A stretch of 64,000 nt of DNA from Chitinophaga sancti (GTDB lineage: Bacteria; Bacteroidota; Bacteroidia; Chitinophagales; Chitinophagaceae). The stretch is from the NCBI RefSeq assembly GCF_034424315.1, contig NZ_CP139972.1:6138001-6202000 (forward strand). Reading direction: 5' to 3'. Positions within the stretch are counted from its first letter, which is position 1. Each line of letters starts with the position of its first letter. A program made the translations under genes and the position numbers. Shown piece by piece: positions 56,316 to 64,000 of the stretch. The notes below the pieces were generated by a model. It saw only the letters and a list, made by a program, of their open reading frames with translations, did no database searches and was not told where the DNA came from.

Positions 56316-57026
56316 TCACCTTTCACTCTTCACTTTGGTATATTGATAATCGGGTATTTCCAGATGATAGCTCACTTCGTAAGAGCCTTTGGGTCCAACT
56401 TCTGTTTTGGTTTGGATAAGTGTTTCCCGCAGATCATAGATGAGTTCCCGTTCTTTGGGCTCTGCATGTTCCAGGGAATTGACGTCGTTGATCACCATGG
56501 CAGTGGCAACGAAGTCGTCTTTGGGATAGAAAAAAGTGCCTTTATCGCCGAGGGATTCGTCGATCATGAATCCTACTCTCTTTCCGATACGGGTAGTGAT
56601 TGGGGCGCATAATACGTGGAAATTGTCAATCGGCAGTTGTGCGGCAAGTACTACACCTGCCCTGGCCAGTACCTGGCTACCGATACCCATACCGGCTACT
56701 TCTTTGGAGTTCCACATGGCGCAAATCTCAGCACTGCCGGGTCTGACCATGTCGTAGATTTTGCTGTCGTACTTTCCGATCGCCGTTTCAATAGGCAGGG
56801 GTATGACCCCGTCAGCCAGCTGTACTCTGGCTCCACCATAAGTCTTGGTGCGTGATTCATCTTCTACAATAATTACAATACTATTTTCATGTTGCATCCA
56901 GTCCGCATTGCCGGACGTGATCTTAGCAATCCCAAAATAGATCTCCAACAACCGGAGGTGGCCGTTGTAGAACCTCAGGCAGGCTTCAGGATCATCTGGT
57001 GCTCTAAATGCCCTTACTGTAATCAT
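56316..57026 (-). CDS. GNAT-fold or autoinducer-synthase-like acyltransferase, function unknown
   Basis: The 236-residue protein has an N-terminal GNAT-like start (VRAFRAPDDPEACLRFYNGH), a strand with YGGARVQLADG, an acyl-CoA-loop-like GMGIGSQVLARAGVVLA following EICAMWNSKEV, and ITTRIGKRVGFMID, the pattern of FeeM/LuxI-like or GNAT acyltransferases. The donor and acceptor are unknown. It lies between a ThiF-like enzyme gene and a 7TMR kinase gene, 118 bp and 20 bp away, on the same strand. Production of a small signal sensed by that kinase is an inference from this order. Confidence 0.65.
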   Translation of the reverse strand: MITVRAFRAPDDPEACLRFYNGHLRLLEIYFGIAKITSGNADWMQHENSIVIIVEDESRTKTYGGARVQLADGVIPLPIETAIGKYDSKIYDMVRPGSAEICAMWNSKEVAGMGIGSQVLARAGVVLAAQLPIDNFHVLCAPITTRIGKRVGFMIDESLGDKGTFFYPKDDFVATAMVINDVNSLEHAEPKERELIYDLRETLIQTKTEVGPKGSYEVSYHLEIPDYQYTKVKSER

Positions 57027-57144
57027 GATTTTGCATGTGGGTACTCTTTAATAATAGCATTGGTACGGGGGAGTGGTGTGAACAGACCGGTATCGCATTC
57101 GGTTGCAAAGAATGTGTTTTCAAGCCTGTTCTAACCAGCCTGGT

Positions 57145-58263
57145 TTAAACAAATATCTGCTCGAAGTCTACATAATACCTGCCGGAGTTCTTGTATTGAT
57201 CCAGCAATATACGCCTGCAGGTGTCAGTGACAGCAGCACCTCCTAATACGACAGAAGAGGCAAGCTGGGGCCAGGTGGTAATGGTTTTACCAATTTCGCT
57301 CAGGGAGTATTTCATCCTGGCAGACATATCATCCAGGGCAACCATTGGACGGAAGATGGGTAATTTCTCTGCGTCACTCAGTCCTTTTAACCTTTCCATG
57401 TCCAGATCGGCAGGGATAAATCCATGCAGCAGAGGTCTGTCTGGCTCAAGGTCAAAACGCTCTACATCCACCATCCCTCTGTCATTGGTGTCCATTACTA
57501 CCGGTATTTGCAAGGCTTTTGCCTTTATCCGGCTCAGTATTTTAATATCTATGCCATCACATTCTTCTACCAGCACATCAAGGTTCCCGCCACCGGTAAA
57601 GAATTCGTCCAGGTTTTGCGCTGTGGCACCGTCCAGGAAACATCTTACTTTGATGAAAGGATCCAGTTCCGCTATCTCCCTGGCTGCTACCACAGCCTTG
57701 GATACCTGTATATTATGTATCCCCGTACGAATACGGTTCATATTGGTTAGTTCAATTTTGTCAAAGTCCGCCAGTCTCAGTTCTCCACATACCCGTTCCA
57801 TCGCAATGGTCAGCGCAATGCTGCCACCTACTGAGAGCCCAATAACACCGATCTTCTTTGTACGCAGTCTTTCAATTTCTTCCTTCATGATCTTATGCTG
57901 GTTGCGGCTGGTGCGCAATGCAATAAAATCTTCCTCGTCTACAATGTGAACAACCCTGTCAGCCCAGGGATAATATACCCATACGCCAATTTCTGCCAGT
58001 GTTTGCTCTCCAACGTAAGCGGCTAAATGCTGCTCATATTCTTCAGGGGTCAAACGCTTCGTTGGGTTACTGATCTTAATGAGTTCTTTTAACTGGGATA
58101 CGATGTGATCATGAACGCGGATATGGGGGTTACTGCTCAATAAGCTGGTAAGGGCTGTATATTCTTCGGCTTTTCCCAACCTATAAAAGACTGGTGTATA
58201 ATTGTCTGTTTCTGGTTGTTGTTGTTTTATATGTTCTTCTAATTCTCTCATTTTACCTGGCAT
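57145..58263 (-). CDS. ThiF/E1-like adenylyltransferase
   Basis: The 372-residue protein has an E1-like Rossmann domain: nucleotide-binding IGVIGLSVGGSIALTIA near residue 137, LRLADFDKIELTNMNR with the conserved aspartate and arginine, and DVLVEECDGIDIK. Such enzymes adenylate a carboxyl group. There is no CxxC zinc pair, so the classical MoeB/ThiF sulfur-transfer role is unlikely. The first 100 residues are an unassigned domain. It is the first gene of the leftward signalling cluster. The start is at 58263 or 58251. Confidence 0.85.
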   Translation of the reverse strand: MPGKMRELEEHIKQQQPETDNYTPVFYRLGKAEEYTALTSLLSSNPHIRVHDHIVSQLKELIKISNPTKRLTPEEYEQHLAAYVGEQTLAEIGVWVYYPWADRVVHIVDEEDFIALRTSRNQHKIMKEEIERLRTKKIGVIGLSVGGSIALTIAMERVCGELRLADFDKIELTNMNRIRTGIHNIQVSKAVVAAREIAELDPFIKVRCFLDGATAQNLDEFFTGGGNLDVLVEECDGIDIKILSRIKAKALQIPVVMDTNDRGMVDVERFDLEPDRPLLHGFIPADLDMERLKGLSDAEKLPIFRPMVALDDMSARMKYSLSEIGKTITTWPQLASSVVLGGAAVTDTCRRILLDQYKNSGRYYVDFEQIFV

Positions 58264-58691
58264 AAAAAAAGTATGGACAATGAATGGTAAATTGGAATAT
58301 AAATTGTATAATTAAAAAATATAATACTGTATCAGCACCCGCCCCTTTGTGTAGAGATATGTATCGGCATAAGGTTGAAGCCCCATTGAAGGCCTAGTTA
58401 ATTAGCGTACTACATATATTAGTTCATCATCATGTAGTTTCGGGACAAATAGTTTTTATATTCAAATAAAAAAATTTGTATAAAGTTCACATGAAAGCTA
58501 TGGTAAAATAACAATTAATTTCAAAAGATTGTGATTTATACACGTTATTTTAGGAATAAACCGTGAAATACGTAGTTGCCAGTACGCAGTCAATAATTAA
58601 AAAATTTTAATAATTGGTGTAGTATTTGTGGCATTCAGCAATGTCGTCGTAAATTGAATTCATTCTTCATTATAACTTTAATACCTGGTAT
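58264..58691. other. Divergent gap between the ThiF-like gene and the superoxide dismutase gene
   Basis: The 428-bp stretch is AT-rich with no supported gene. It must hold promoters for both directions, but I see no clear TTG-N17-TAnnTTTG pair; a near match AGTATTTG lies at about 58620. No repeat or RNA structure stands out. Confidence 0.5.
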
Positions 58692-59432
58692 ATGAATAAA
58701 AGAGAATTTATTAAGTTAGCCGGTCTGGCCAGCGTAGCTGCCGCCGTGGGTAATCCTGCCGGTATGGTGAGTGCTGCTTCATTGAAAGGGAAAAACGACA
58801 AGAACGGAAATAGTCCAAAAGCTCCTTTTACTGTGCCTGCGTTGCCTTATGCTTTTGATGCGCTTGAACCACACATTGACAAGACAACAATGGAAATACA
58901 CCATGACAAACACCATGGTGCCTATGTAAAAAATCTGAACGATGCTGTAAAAGGTACGAAGTACGAAAGCCTCACCCTGGATGAGATCCTGGCCTCAGTA
59001 AAAGCAGATGATAAAGCGATCCGTAACAATGGTGGCGGACACTATAACCACTCCCTGTTCTGGACATTGTTGTCACCTGCTAAAACTACCCCTTCTGAGA
59101 AACTGAAAGCTGCTGTGACAGAATCTTTCGGGTCATGGGAGAAATTCCAGGATGCGTTTAATACTGCTGCAAAGACAGTATTCGGTTCAGGATGGGCATG
59201 GCTCATTGTTACACCCGGTAAGAAGCTGCAGGTGATATCGACACCGAATCAGGATAACCCCTTAATGAAAGGGATCGTAAAGGATACCGGTACGCCAATC
59301 CTGGCATTGGATGTTTGGGAGCATGCGTATTATCTGAAGTATCATAACGTGCGTCCTGATTACATCACTGCTTTCTGGAATGTGATTAACTGGAATGAAG
59401 TGGATAAACTGTATGCCGCTGCAATCAGGTAA
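58692..59432 (+). CDS. Superoxide dismutase (Fe/Mn family), exported
   Basis: The 246-residue protein is an Fe/Mn superoxide dismutase with an N-terminal extension of about 40 residues. The metal ligands are in EIHHDKHHGAYV, GGGHYNHSLFW and LDVWEHAYYLKYHN. The first 25 residues (NKREFIKLAGLASVAAAVG) resemble a Tat signal, with KR instead of RR, so the folded metalloenzyme is probably exported. It destroys superoxide. Metal preference cannot be fixed from sequence alone. Two hairpins follow. Confidence 0.93.
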   Translation: MNKREFIKLAGLASVAAAVGNPAGMVSAASLKGKNDKNGNSPKAPFTVPALPYAFDALEPHIDKTTMEIHHDKHHGAYVKNLNDAVKGTKYESLTLDEILASVKADDKAIRNNGGGHYNHSLFWTLLSPAKTTPSEKLKAAVTESFGSWEKFQDAFNTAAKTVFGSGWAWLIVTPGKKLQVISTPNQDNPLMKGIVKDTGTPILALDVWEHAYYLKYHNVRPDYITAFWNVINWNEVDKLYAAAIR

Positions 59433-59445
59433 TTAATAAAATCCT

Positions 59446-59527
59446 GGTTCTATCCCGCTGGCATCTACCCGCGGTATAGAACCGCCCTCAAACAAAAACG
59501 CTCTTGCCTCAGGCAAGAGCGTTTTTG
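59446..59527. terminator. Two tandem hairpins behind the superoxide dismutase gene
   Basis: GGTTCTAT and ATAGAACC pair at 59446-59483. A stronger stem, AAACGCTCTTGCCT with its complement around a 2-nt loop, lies at 59494-59527 with A and T runs on the sides. The second can terminate both the dismutase and the convergent glycosyltransferase gene. Confidence 0.85.
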
Positions 59528-59536
59528 TTTGCTTAT

Positions 59537-61162
59537 TTATTTTCGCTTAAAGAATACAAACCCATTTTTTTCGCCTATCACTTCCAGGTTGGGATTCGCC
59601 CTCCAGGGCCCACTGTCCGTCACCCTGCAAATAAAATACGTAGGCTTATCCACCGGGCCATTCAACAACCATTCCTGATTATAATAATTCTTATTAGCCG
59701 CCGGCATCTTCTTCGTATAAAACAAATGTGCATAACTATGATAACTCAACACCTGCACATAGTCATCCTTTCCCTGGAACGACTCGAAAAATTCTATCGC
59801 CGCCCGCTGTGAAAACCCTTCAATCTTTGGTGTAAAATGCACCACCGTAATCTGTATCGCACAGATCGTACTCACAAATAACGTCACCATTCCCACCTTC
59901 ACTTTCTTATTGAACAACAACACCGCACTCACGATCACCAACAGCAAATACACTGCTCCATACGCGCTCTCCCACAATGAAAACGGTACATCTGCCTGCA
60001 AATTTGCCTTTGCAAATCTATCCCCGATCGCTGCGATCAACTGCGCTTTGTACACTCCCACTACCGGCAGCAATGTAATGGCCGTTGCAATCAGCATTCC
60101 TACCAACAGCATCAGCACAATATTCCATGCCCGCAGCACCACTTTACCTTCCGCCACTCTATATATCTGCCATGCTGCCAAAAAGCTCAGCGGGAAATAA
60201 CACAATGATGAATAATGCACAATCTTCGTCTCTACAATAGAGAACATGATCAATGCCACCCAAAACAACACCCACATCCAAATCCTGAAGTCGCGGATCT
60301 CCGCACCCTGTGCGCCACTATAAATAGACCTTTCTTTCCGGCTCCTGAAATACGAAAACAGGAAAATGCTCGCCGGGAAACAACCTATCAGCAACACAAT
60401 CCAGTGATAAAAGAAATTACCCCCATGCCCTGCATCCGGTGTAGTGAGCAAACGGACCTGGTAGGTCACAAACTCATTCACAAACCACCAGCCCCGGGTG
60501 AGTATTTGATACCCAAACCACAGCGCGGCCGTAATAAAGGCGAGCAAGGTGATCAACCCCAGCTGTGGCAGCCTGATTCCCGTCTTTCCCTTCTTTACTA
60601 CCCAGTATACAACAAAGCTGAGCAAACTCACCAATATTGCTACCGGTCCTTTGGTCAGCACCGCCAATCCCAGGGCGATACCGCCCAGAATAGCCATCCT
60701 GTTCGGCTTCGCTGCATAAGGCACCCGAAACACGCAATAGATCGCTAAAAATATAAAGTAGTTAAAAGTAGGATCAATGATCCCTGACTTAAAATAGAAA
60801 TGCGGTAACCAGGAACCGGCATATGCCAGGGCCCACCATAAGCCCAGCTTTTCATCAGCCAGCTTTTTCCCAATACTAAAAAGCGTAACAAGGGTAGCAA
60901 TACCAATGATGGCATTTGGAAAACGTGCAGCAAATTCATTGACACCAAAAATGACCATGCTAAAGGCCTGCATCCATATGAATAAAGGCGGCTTTTCCCA
61001 GAAAGGGGCAAAGTCGATCTGTACCTGTGAATAGTTATGTGTTACAAGCATCTCCCTTGCTGCTTCCGCAAAGTTGATCTCATCCCAGTCAAACAGGTGC
61101 ACATGCCCCAGAAAAGGCACGAATAGGGTCGCGGCCGCAATGGCGATAAGCAGGTATTTCAT
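59537..61162 (-). CDS. ArnT-like glycosyltransferase (GT83/PMT family membrane protein)
   Basis: The 541-residue integral membrane protein starts with a hydrophobic segment followed by HLFDWDEINFAEAAREML, the catalytic DE loop of GT-C enzymes, then PFWEKPPLFIW, a signature of the ArnT/PMT group. About twelve membrane segments follow, and a small periplasmic domain ends the protein. It should move a sugar from a lipid carrier to lipid A or another envelope acceptor. A PAP2 phosphatase gene lies upstream on the same strand, which fits envelope lipid metabolism. Confidence 0.88.
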   Translation of the reverse strand: MKYLLIAIAAATLFVPFLGHVHLFDWDEINFAEAAREMLVTHNYSQVQIDFAPFWEKPPLFIWMQAFSMVIFGVNEFAARFPNAIIGIATLVTLFSIGKKLADEKLGLWWALAYAGSWLPHFYFKSGIIDPTFNYFIFLAIYCVFRVPYAAKPNRMAILGGIALGLAVLTKGPVAILVSLLSFVVYWVVKKGKTGIRLPQLGLITLLAFITAALWFGYQILTRGWWFVNEFVTYQVRLLTTPDAGHGGNFFYHWIVLLIGCFPASIFLFSYFRSRKERSIYSGAQGAEIRDFRIWMWVLFWVALIMFSIVETKIVHYSSLCYFPLSFLAAWQIYRVAEGKVVLRAWNIVLMLLVGMLIATAITLLPVVGVYKAQLIAAIGDRFAKANLQADVPFSLWESAYGAVYLLLVIVSAVLLFNKKVKVGMVTLFVSTICAIQITVVHFTPKIEGFSQRAAIEFFESFQGKDDYVQVLSYHSYAHLFYTKKMPAANKNYYNQEWLLNGPVDKPTYFICRVTDSGPWRANPNLEVIGEKNGFVFFKRK

Positions 61163-61359
61163 TCCCTAATTTAGATTGATCTGTTAAGACTCCTTTATTC
61201 TTCCTGATTAACAAATCAATAAAAATAACTAAATCAACTGGTAGTGTTCCAGTTTGATTGCTATTTTGGAATTATATGGCCGCTGAGTTGAGCGGAAGTG
61301 CCGCTGGTTGAGGATTATTTTTTAGATCAGAGAAATAAATTCAGCTACAACACGGGCAA

Positions 61360-62019
61360 TCAACTAAGACGCATCGCAGTTTCGGGAATAATTTCAGCAG
61401 GCGTATTCCCCTTTTTTTTATCAAATACGATGTAAAGCAGGAGGCTGCTGCAGGTACCAATAATACTTCCTACATACACATCAATAAAGAAATGCTGTGC
61501 CAGGTAAATCCTGGACCAGGCAGCCGCAAATGCCAGCATGATAAATACCAGTCCCATCATCTTATTACGGGTGATCAGGGCCAGGAAACAGAACATGGCA
61601 AAGGCCGTCGTAGTATGACCGGAAGGGAAGCTGCATCCCCCGTGAACGGTTACCCATTTTACAGTGTGGATGATAGCCGGGTCTTCGAAGTATTTAATAG
61701 GCCTGGGGGCATTGAAATAATGTTTGGCGGTTTGTACCAGGATCGTTACCAGCAGCAAAATACATCCTGCATTCAGGAACATCCGGTACTTGCGCAACGC
61801 CAGGATCACCACCAGCATAATGGCAAAGGTGATACCATCACCAACGTAGGTGAGGCCGGACATGATTACATCTGCCCAGGGAGCGTGAAAGCTGTTAATA
61901 GCCAAAAATAGTTCTTCATGCGAGAAGAAGATCTGAAGGATAGCGCCCGTTATAACCCATAACAGGAATGGCGCAAAGAACCATGCGTTCTTACCGAACA
62001 GCGTAACAATCGTTTTCAA
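61360..62019 (-). CDS. PAP2-family membrane phosphatase
   Basis: The 219-residue protein has about six membrane segments and the three PAP2 motifs: KHYFNAPRPIKYF, CSFPSGHTTTAF and SRIYLAQHFFIDVYVGS. Such enzymes dephosphorylate undecaprenyl diphosphate, phosphatidate or lipid A. The exact substrate is unknown. It lies 197 bp upstream of the ArnT-like gene on the same strand. Confidence 0.92.
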   Translation of the reverse strand: MKTIVTLFGKNAWFFAPFLLWVITGAILQIFFSHEELFLAINSFHAPWADVIMSGLTYVGDGITFAIMLVVILALRKYRMFLNAGCILLLVTILVQTAKHYFNAPRPIKYFEDPAIIHTVKWVTVHGGCSFPSGHTTTAFAMFCFLALITRNKMMGLVFIMLAFAAAWSRIYLAQHFFIDVYVGSIIGTCSSLLLYIVFDKKKGNTPAEIIPETAMRLS

Positions 62020-62187
62020 TTTTCTTGAATTTTACCGTTGCAGGTATGCTGAGTAGGTTCAGGAATGATCGCCTGCGTCAATAATATAGTATCTCCTGGA
62101 CAATAGCGGGCATAAATATGGTGATATGCTCATCTTGTCGGCTGGTATTGGATACCTGTAGTTCGCAGGCTTAATTCGGGTAACTAC

Positions 62188-63624
62188 TCAGGTTATAGGT
62201 TTTAATATATATCTCTGAAAGAACTTTTTTATCCTGTTGAAGATCCTCACATAGAATTCCTTATTGAACAGGTTGGAATCGTTCATGGCTTTTACGATCA
62301 GGAACACGGCAATAGGTATCAATACAATGTTTGACAGCCACATACCACTCCAGGTAGCCATTACGTCCTTACGGGCCATTTTCTCGCCCGTCATAAAGAA
62401 TATATTGAAGATCACAAAGAATGCTACGGCAAAGATGAGCGGGGTACCCAGGCCACCCTTGCGGATGATGGAACCCAGTGGTGCCCCGATCAGGAACATT
62501 ACGATACAGGAGAAGGCGAGTGTAAATTTACGCTGCCATTCTACCTTGTGCAGGATCAGGGTATTGTGTTTATCCTGGAACTCCTTGGAGGGGCCTTCCA
62601 GGTTACTCTGTCCATCGCGGATGCTCTGTTCAGCTCTCTCTATTACAAACCGGCGGGCATTTTCAGGGATCATCTCCTTGAAATTCGCTTGTTTTATGGG
62701 AGGAGCGGTGTTCAGCCAGCCGGTATCTTTCCATTGTGCAAATGGGAAGCGGCTGGTGATATATACATTTACTGAACGGGTGAAGAGTTTCTCCTGGTCG
62801 CGCAGTGAATCGATGGCTTTATCCAGTTGTCTTACATTCAGCATTTGCTGGTTAGAGGCAAAGAGGCCCATATCCAGCCGGCTGAAGGCAAAAGAGCTCA
62901 GGTCAAATGCTTTTTTATACTGGTTGAACCCCAGCCTGATGAGGTCTCCTGGTTCATTGAAGTTGCGGTTGCCACGTTCTTCGTAGCGCCAGCCGTCTTC
63001 CAGGATGAAGTATAAGAAGCGTTTGTCGTTTGACAGGATCATTTCGCCTTTTTTGGCAAGGATCAGTTTGTCGCCACCGCCCGGGCTATGATCGACGATC
63101 ATGACCTGGTGAATGGTTTTGTTATCCTTTTCCTTTTCGGCTACTTTAATTGTATAGTCAGGAATGTCTGTATAGAACACACCGGCCTTGATGTTGAAGG
63201 CAGGTTTTGAGTTCGTAATATCGTAGAGGAGTGATTTGGCGCGCAGGTTTGCGACCGGCATCACGTAGTTGTTAAAGAGGAAGGCCAGTACAGCGATGGT
63301 GATACAGCAGTACAGTACAGGGCGCATAAAGCGGAGGAGGGAGATACCGGACGATTTGATGGCCACGAGTTCGAAGCTTTCGCCCAGGTTCCCGAAGGTC
63401 ATGATCGAGGACAGGAGTACTGCCAGGGGGAGTGCCAGTGATACCAGGTTTGCGCTGGTATAAGTGATCAGTTCGATGATCACAGGTGTATCCAGTCCCT
63501 TGCCCACCAGGTCATCGATGTATTTCCAGAGGAATTGCATGACCAGCACGAACAAGGTGACAAAGAAGGTAGCCACGAAGGGGCCCAGAAAGGTCTTTAT
63601 AATTAGCTTATCCAGTTTTTTCAC
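62188..63624 (-). CDS. LptF/LptG-family permease
   Basis: The 478-residue protein matches the YjgP/YjgQ family: an N-terminal membrane block (KLDKLIIKTFLGPFVATFFVTLFVLV) with GESFELVAIKSSGISLLRFMRP, a periplasmic beta-jellyroll middle and three C-terminal membrane segments. LptF and LptG form the membrane part of the LptB2FG exporter that moves lipopolysaccharide to the outer membrane. Which of the two this is cannot be told from the sequence alone. Confidence 0.92.
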   Translation of the reverse strand: MKKLDKLIIKTFLGPFVATFFVTLFVLVMQFLWKYIDDLVGKGLDTPVIIELITYTSANLVSLALPLAVLLSSIMTFGNLGESFELVAIKSSGISLLRFMRPVLYCCITIAVLAFLFNNYVMPVANLRAKSLLYDITNSKPAFNIKAGVFYTDIPDYTIKVAEKEKDNKTIHQVMIVDHSPGGGDKLILAKKGEMILSNDKRFLYFILEDGWRYEERGNRNFNEPGDLIRLGFNQYKKAFDLSSFAFSRLDMGLFASNQQMLNVRQLDKAIDSLRDQEKLFTRSVNVYITSRFPFAQWKDTGWLNTAPPIKQANFKEMIPENARRFVIERAEQSIRDGQSNLEGPSKEFQDKHNTLILHKVEWQRKFTLAFSCIVMFLIGAPLGSIIRKGGLGTPLIFAVAFFVIFNIFFMTGEKMARKDVMATWSGMWLSNIVLIPIAVFLIVKAMNDSNLFNKEFYVRIFNRIKKFFQRYILKPIT

Positions 63625-63826
63625 TCCTGCTCTAACGTTAAGGTGCTGTTTATTAGTACTGTTCTTTGGATTCTAAATCAGTGCAGCGGAAAGGGGATTC
63701 CTTTTTTACTGCGCTAAAGGCCTTTCTTTATGAGAGGCAGGGCCTTTAGAATTGGCAAATTTAACATGATTTATGATAGTGCCGAATATCGGCATTTAAA
63801 ATAAGGTTAAATTTATCTTTGTGCTT

Positions 63827-64000
63827 ATGAACAAAACAATCCTGACTGTTGAGGAACAGGCACTTGTAACAAATCCTGACTGGATTTATCTTAAAAACAA
63901 CATTTTACAGAAAGTGATGAACCTGCTGGGCGACCTGCATATGGCTCTTAAGGCAACACTTCCCCTTCAGGGAATGTCATTCCCTGGAGACGGATCAGCT
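63827..64000 (+). CDS. 5' end of an unknown gene, cut by the window edge
   Basis: The frame runs open from the ATG at 63827 to the last base (58 codons, MNKTILTVEEQALVTNPDWIY...). TATCTTTG at 63814-63821 fits a -7 box but lies only 5 bp before the ATG, so the message would be nearly leaderless. A small palindrome, TGCCGA-ATA-TCGGCA, is at 63780-63794. No family is recognisable from this part. Confidence 0.65.
   Translation, partial: MNKTILTVEEQALVTNPDWIYLKNNILQKVMNLLGDLHMALKATLPLQGMSFPGDGSA

Overview
The window looks like a chromosome segment of a Bacteroidota bacterium, most likely in the family Chitinophagaceae (Chitinophaga-like). The basis is recognisable proteins (aconitase B type AcnB, a GapN-type aldehyde dehydrogenase, 7TMR-DISM and HisKA_2 kinases) and promoter-like TTG-N17-TAnnTTTG motifs typical of this phylum. 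The genus is inference; no rRNA is present.

Layout. 1-13.66 kb is ordinary chromosome: the 3' part of gapN, a complete IS5-type insertion sequence, a protein-quality block (clpX, clpP, tig), tRNA-Leu, an MFS exporter, an M20 amidohydrolase, an AraC regulator, a SnoaL-like protein and a gamma-glutamyltransferase. At 13.66 kb lies tRNA-Ala(GGC). A genomic island of about 27.7 kb starts inside its 3' end and runs to about 41.47 kb. It carries a large serine recombinase whose reading frame ends inside the tRNA, an excisionase-like HTH protein, an XRE regulator next to an MNT/HEPN-like protein, an unexplained pseudoknot-like structured region, an IS3-type element, a small XRE regulator, and a nine-gene BREX type 1 phage-defence operon: brxA, brxB, brxC, a small unknown, pglX, mcrB, mcrC, pglZ, brxL. 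An IS21-type element has split a lipoprotein gene near the right end. The proposed right boundary carries a 7-bp copy of the tRNA end. Excision there would restore the tRNA with a terminator directly behind it and would give the recombinase a different C-terminus.

41.5-64 kb is chromosome again: a divergent HxlR regulator/nitroreductase pair, acnB, a nitric-oxide-reductase-like norC-norB pair with an FNR/DNR-type site at about -41.5, an NtrC-type regulator with a TPR histidine kinase, a second divergent HxlR/flavin reductase pair (azoR), a leftward cluster of signalling genes (ThiF-like, acyl/acetyltransferase-like, 7TMR-DISM kinase, receiver-kinase hybrid, single receiver), an exported Fe/Mn superoxide dismutase, an ArnT-like glycosyltransferase, a PAP2 phosphatase and an LptF/LptG permease.

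How the genes work together. The BREX operon is tightly packed with overlapping or nearly touching genes and carries an McrBC-type restriction pair between pglX and pglZ. BREX should act on phage DNA lacking the host methyl mark, and McrBC on DNA carrying foreign modified bases, so one transcript would give two complementary defences. The serine recombinase and HTH protein would mobilise the island.
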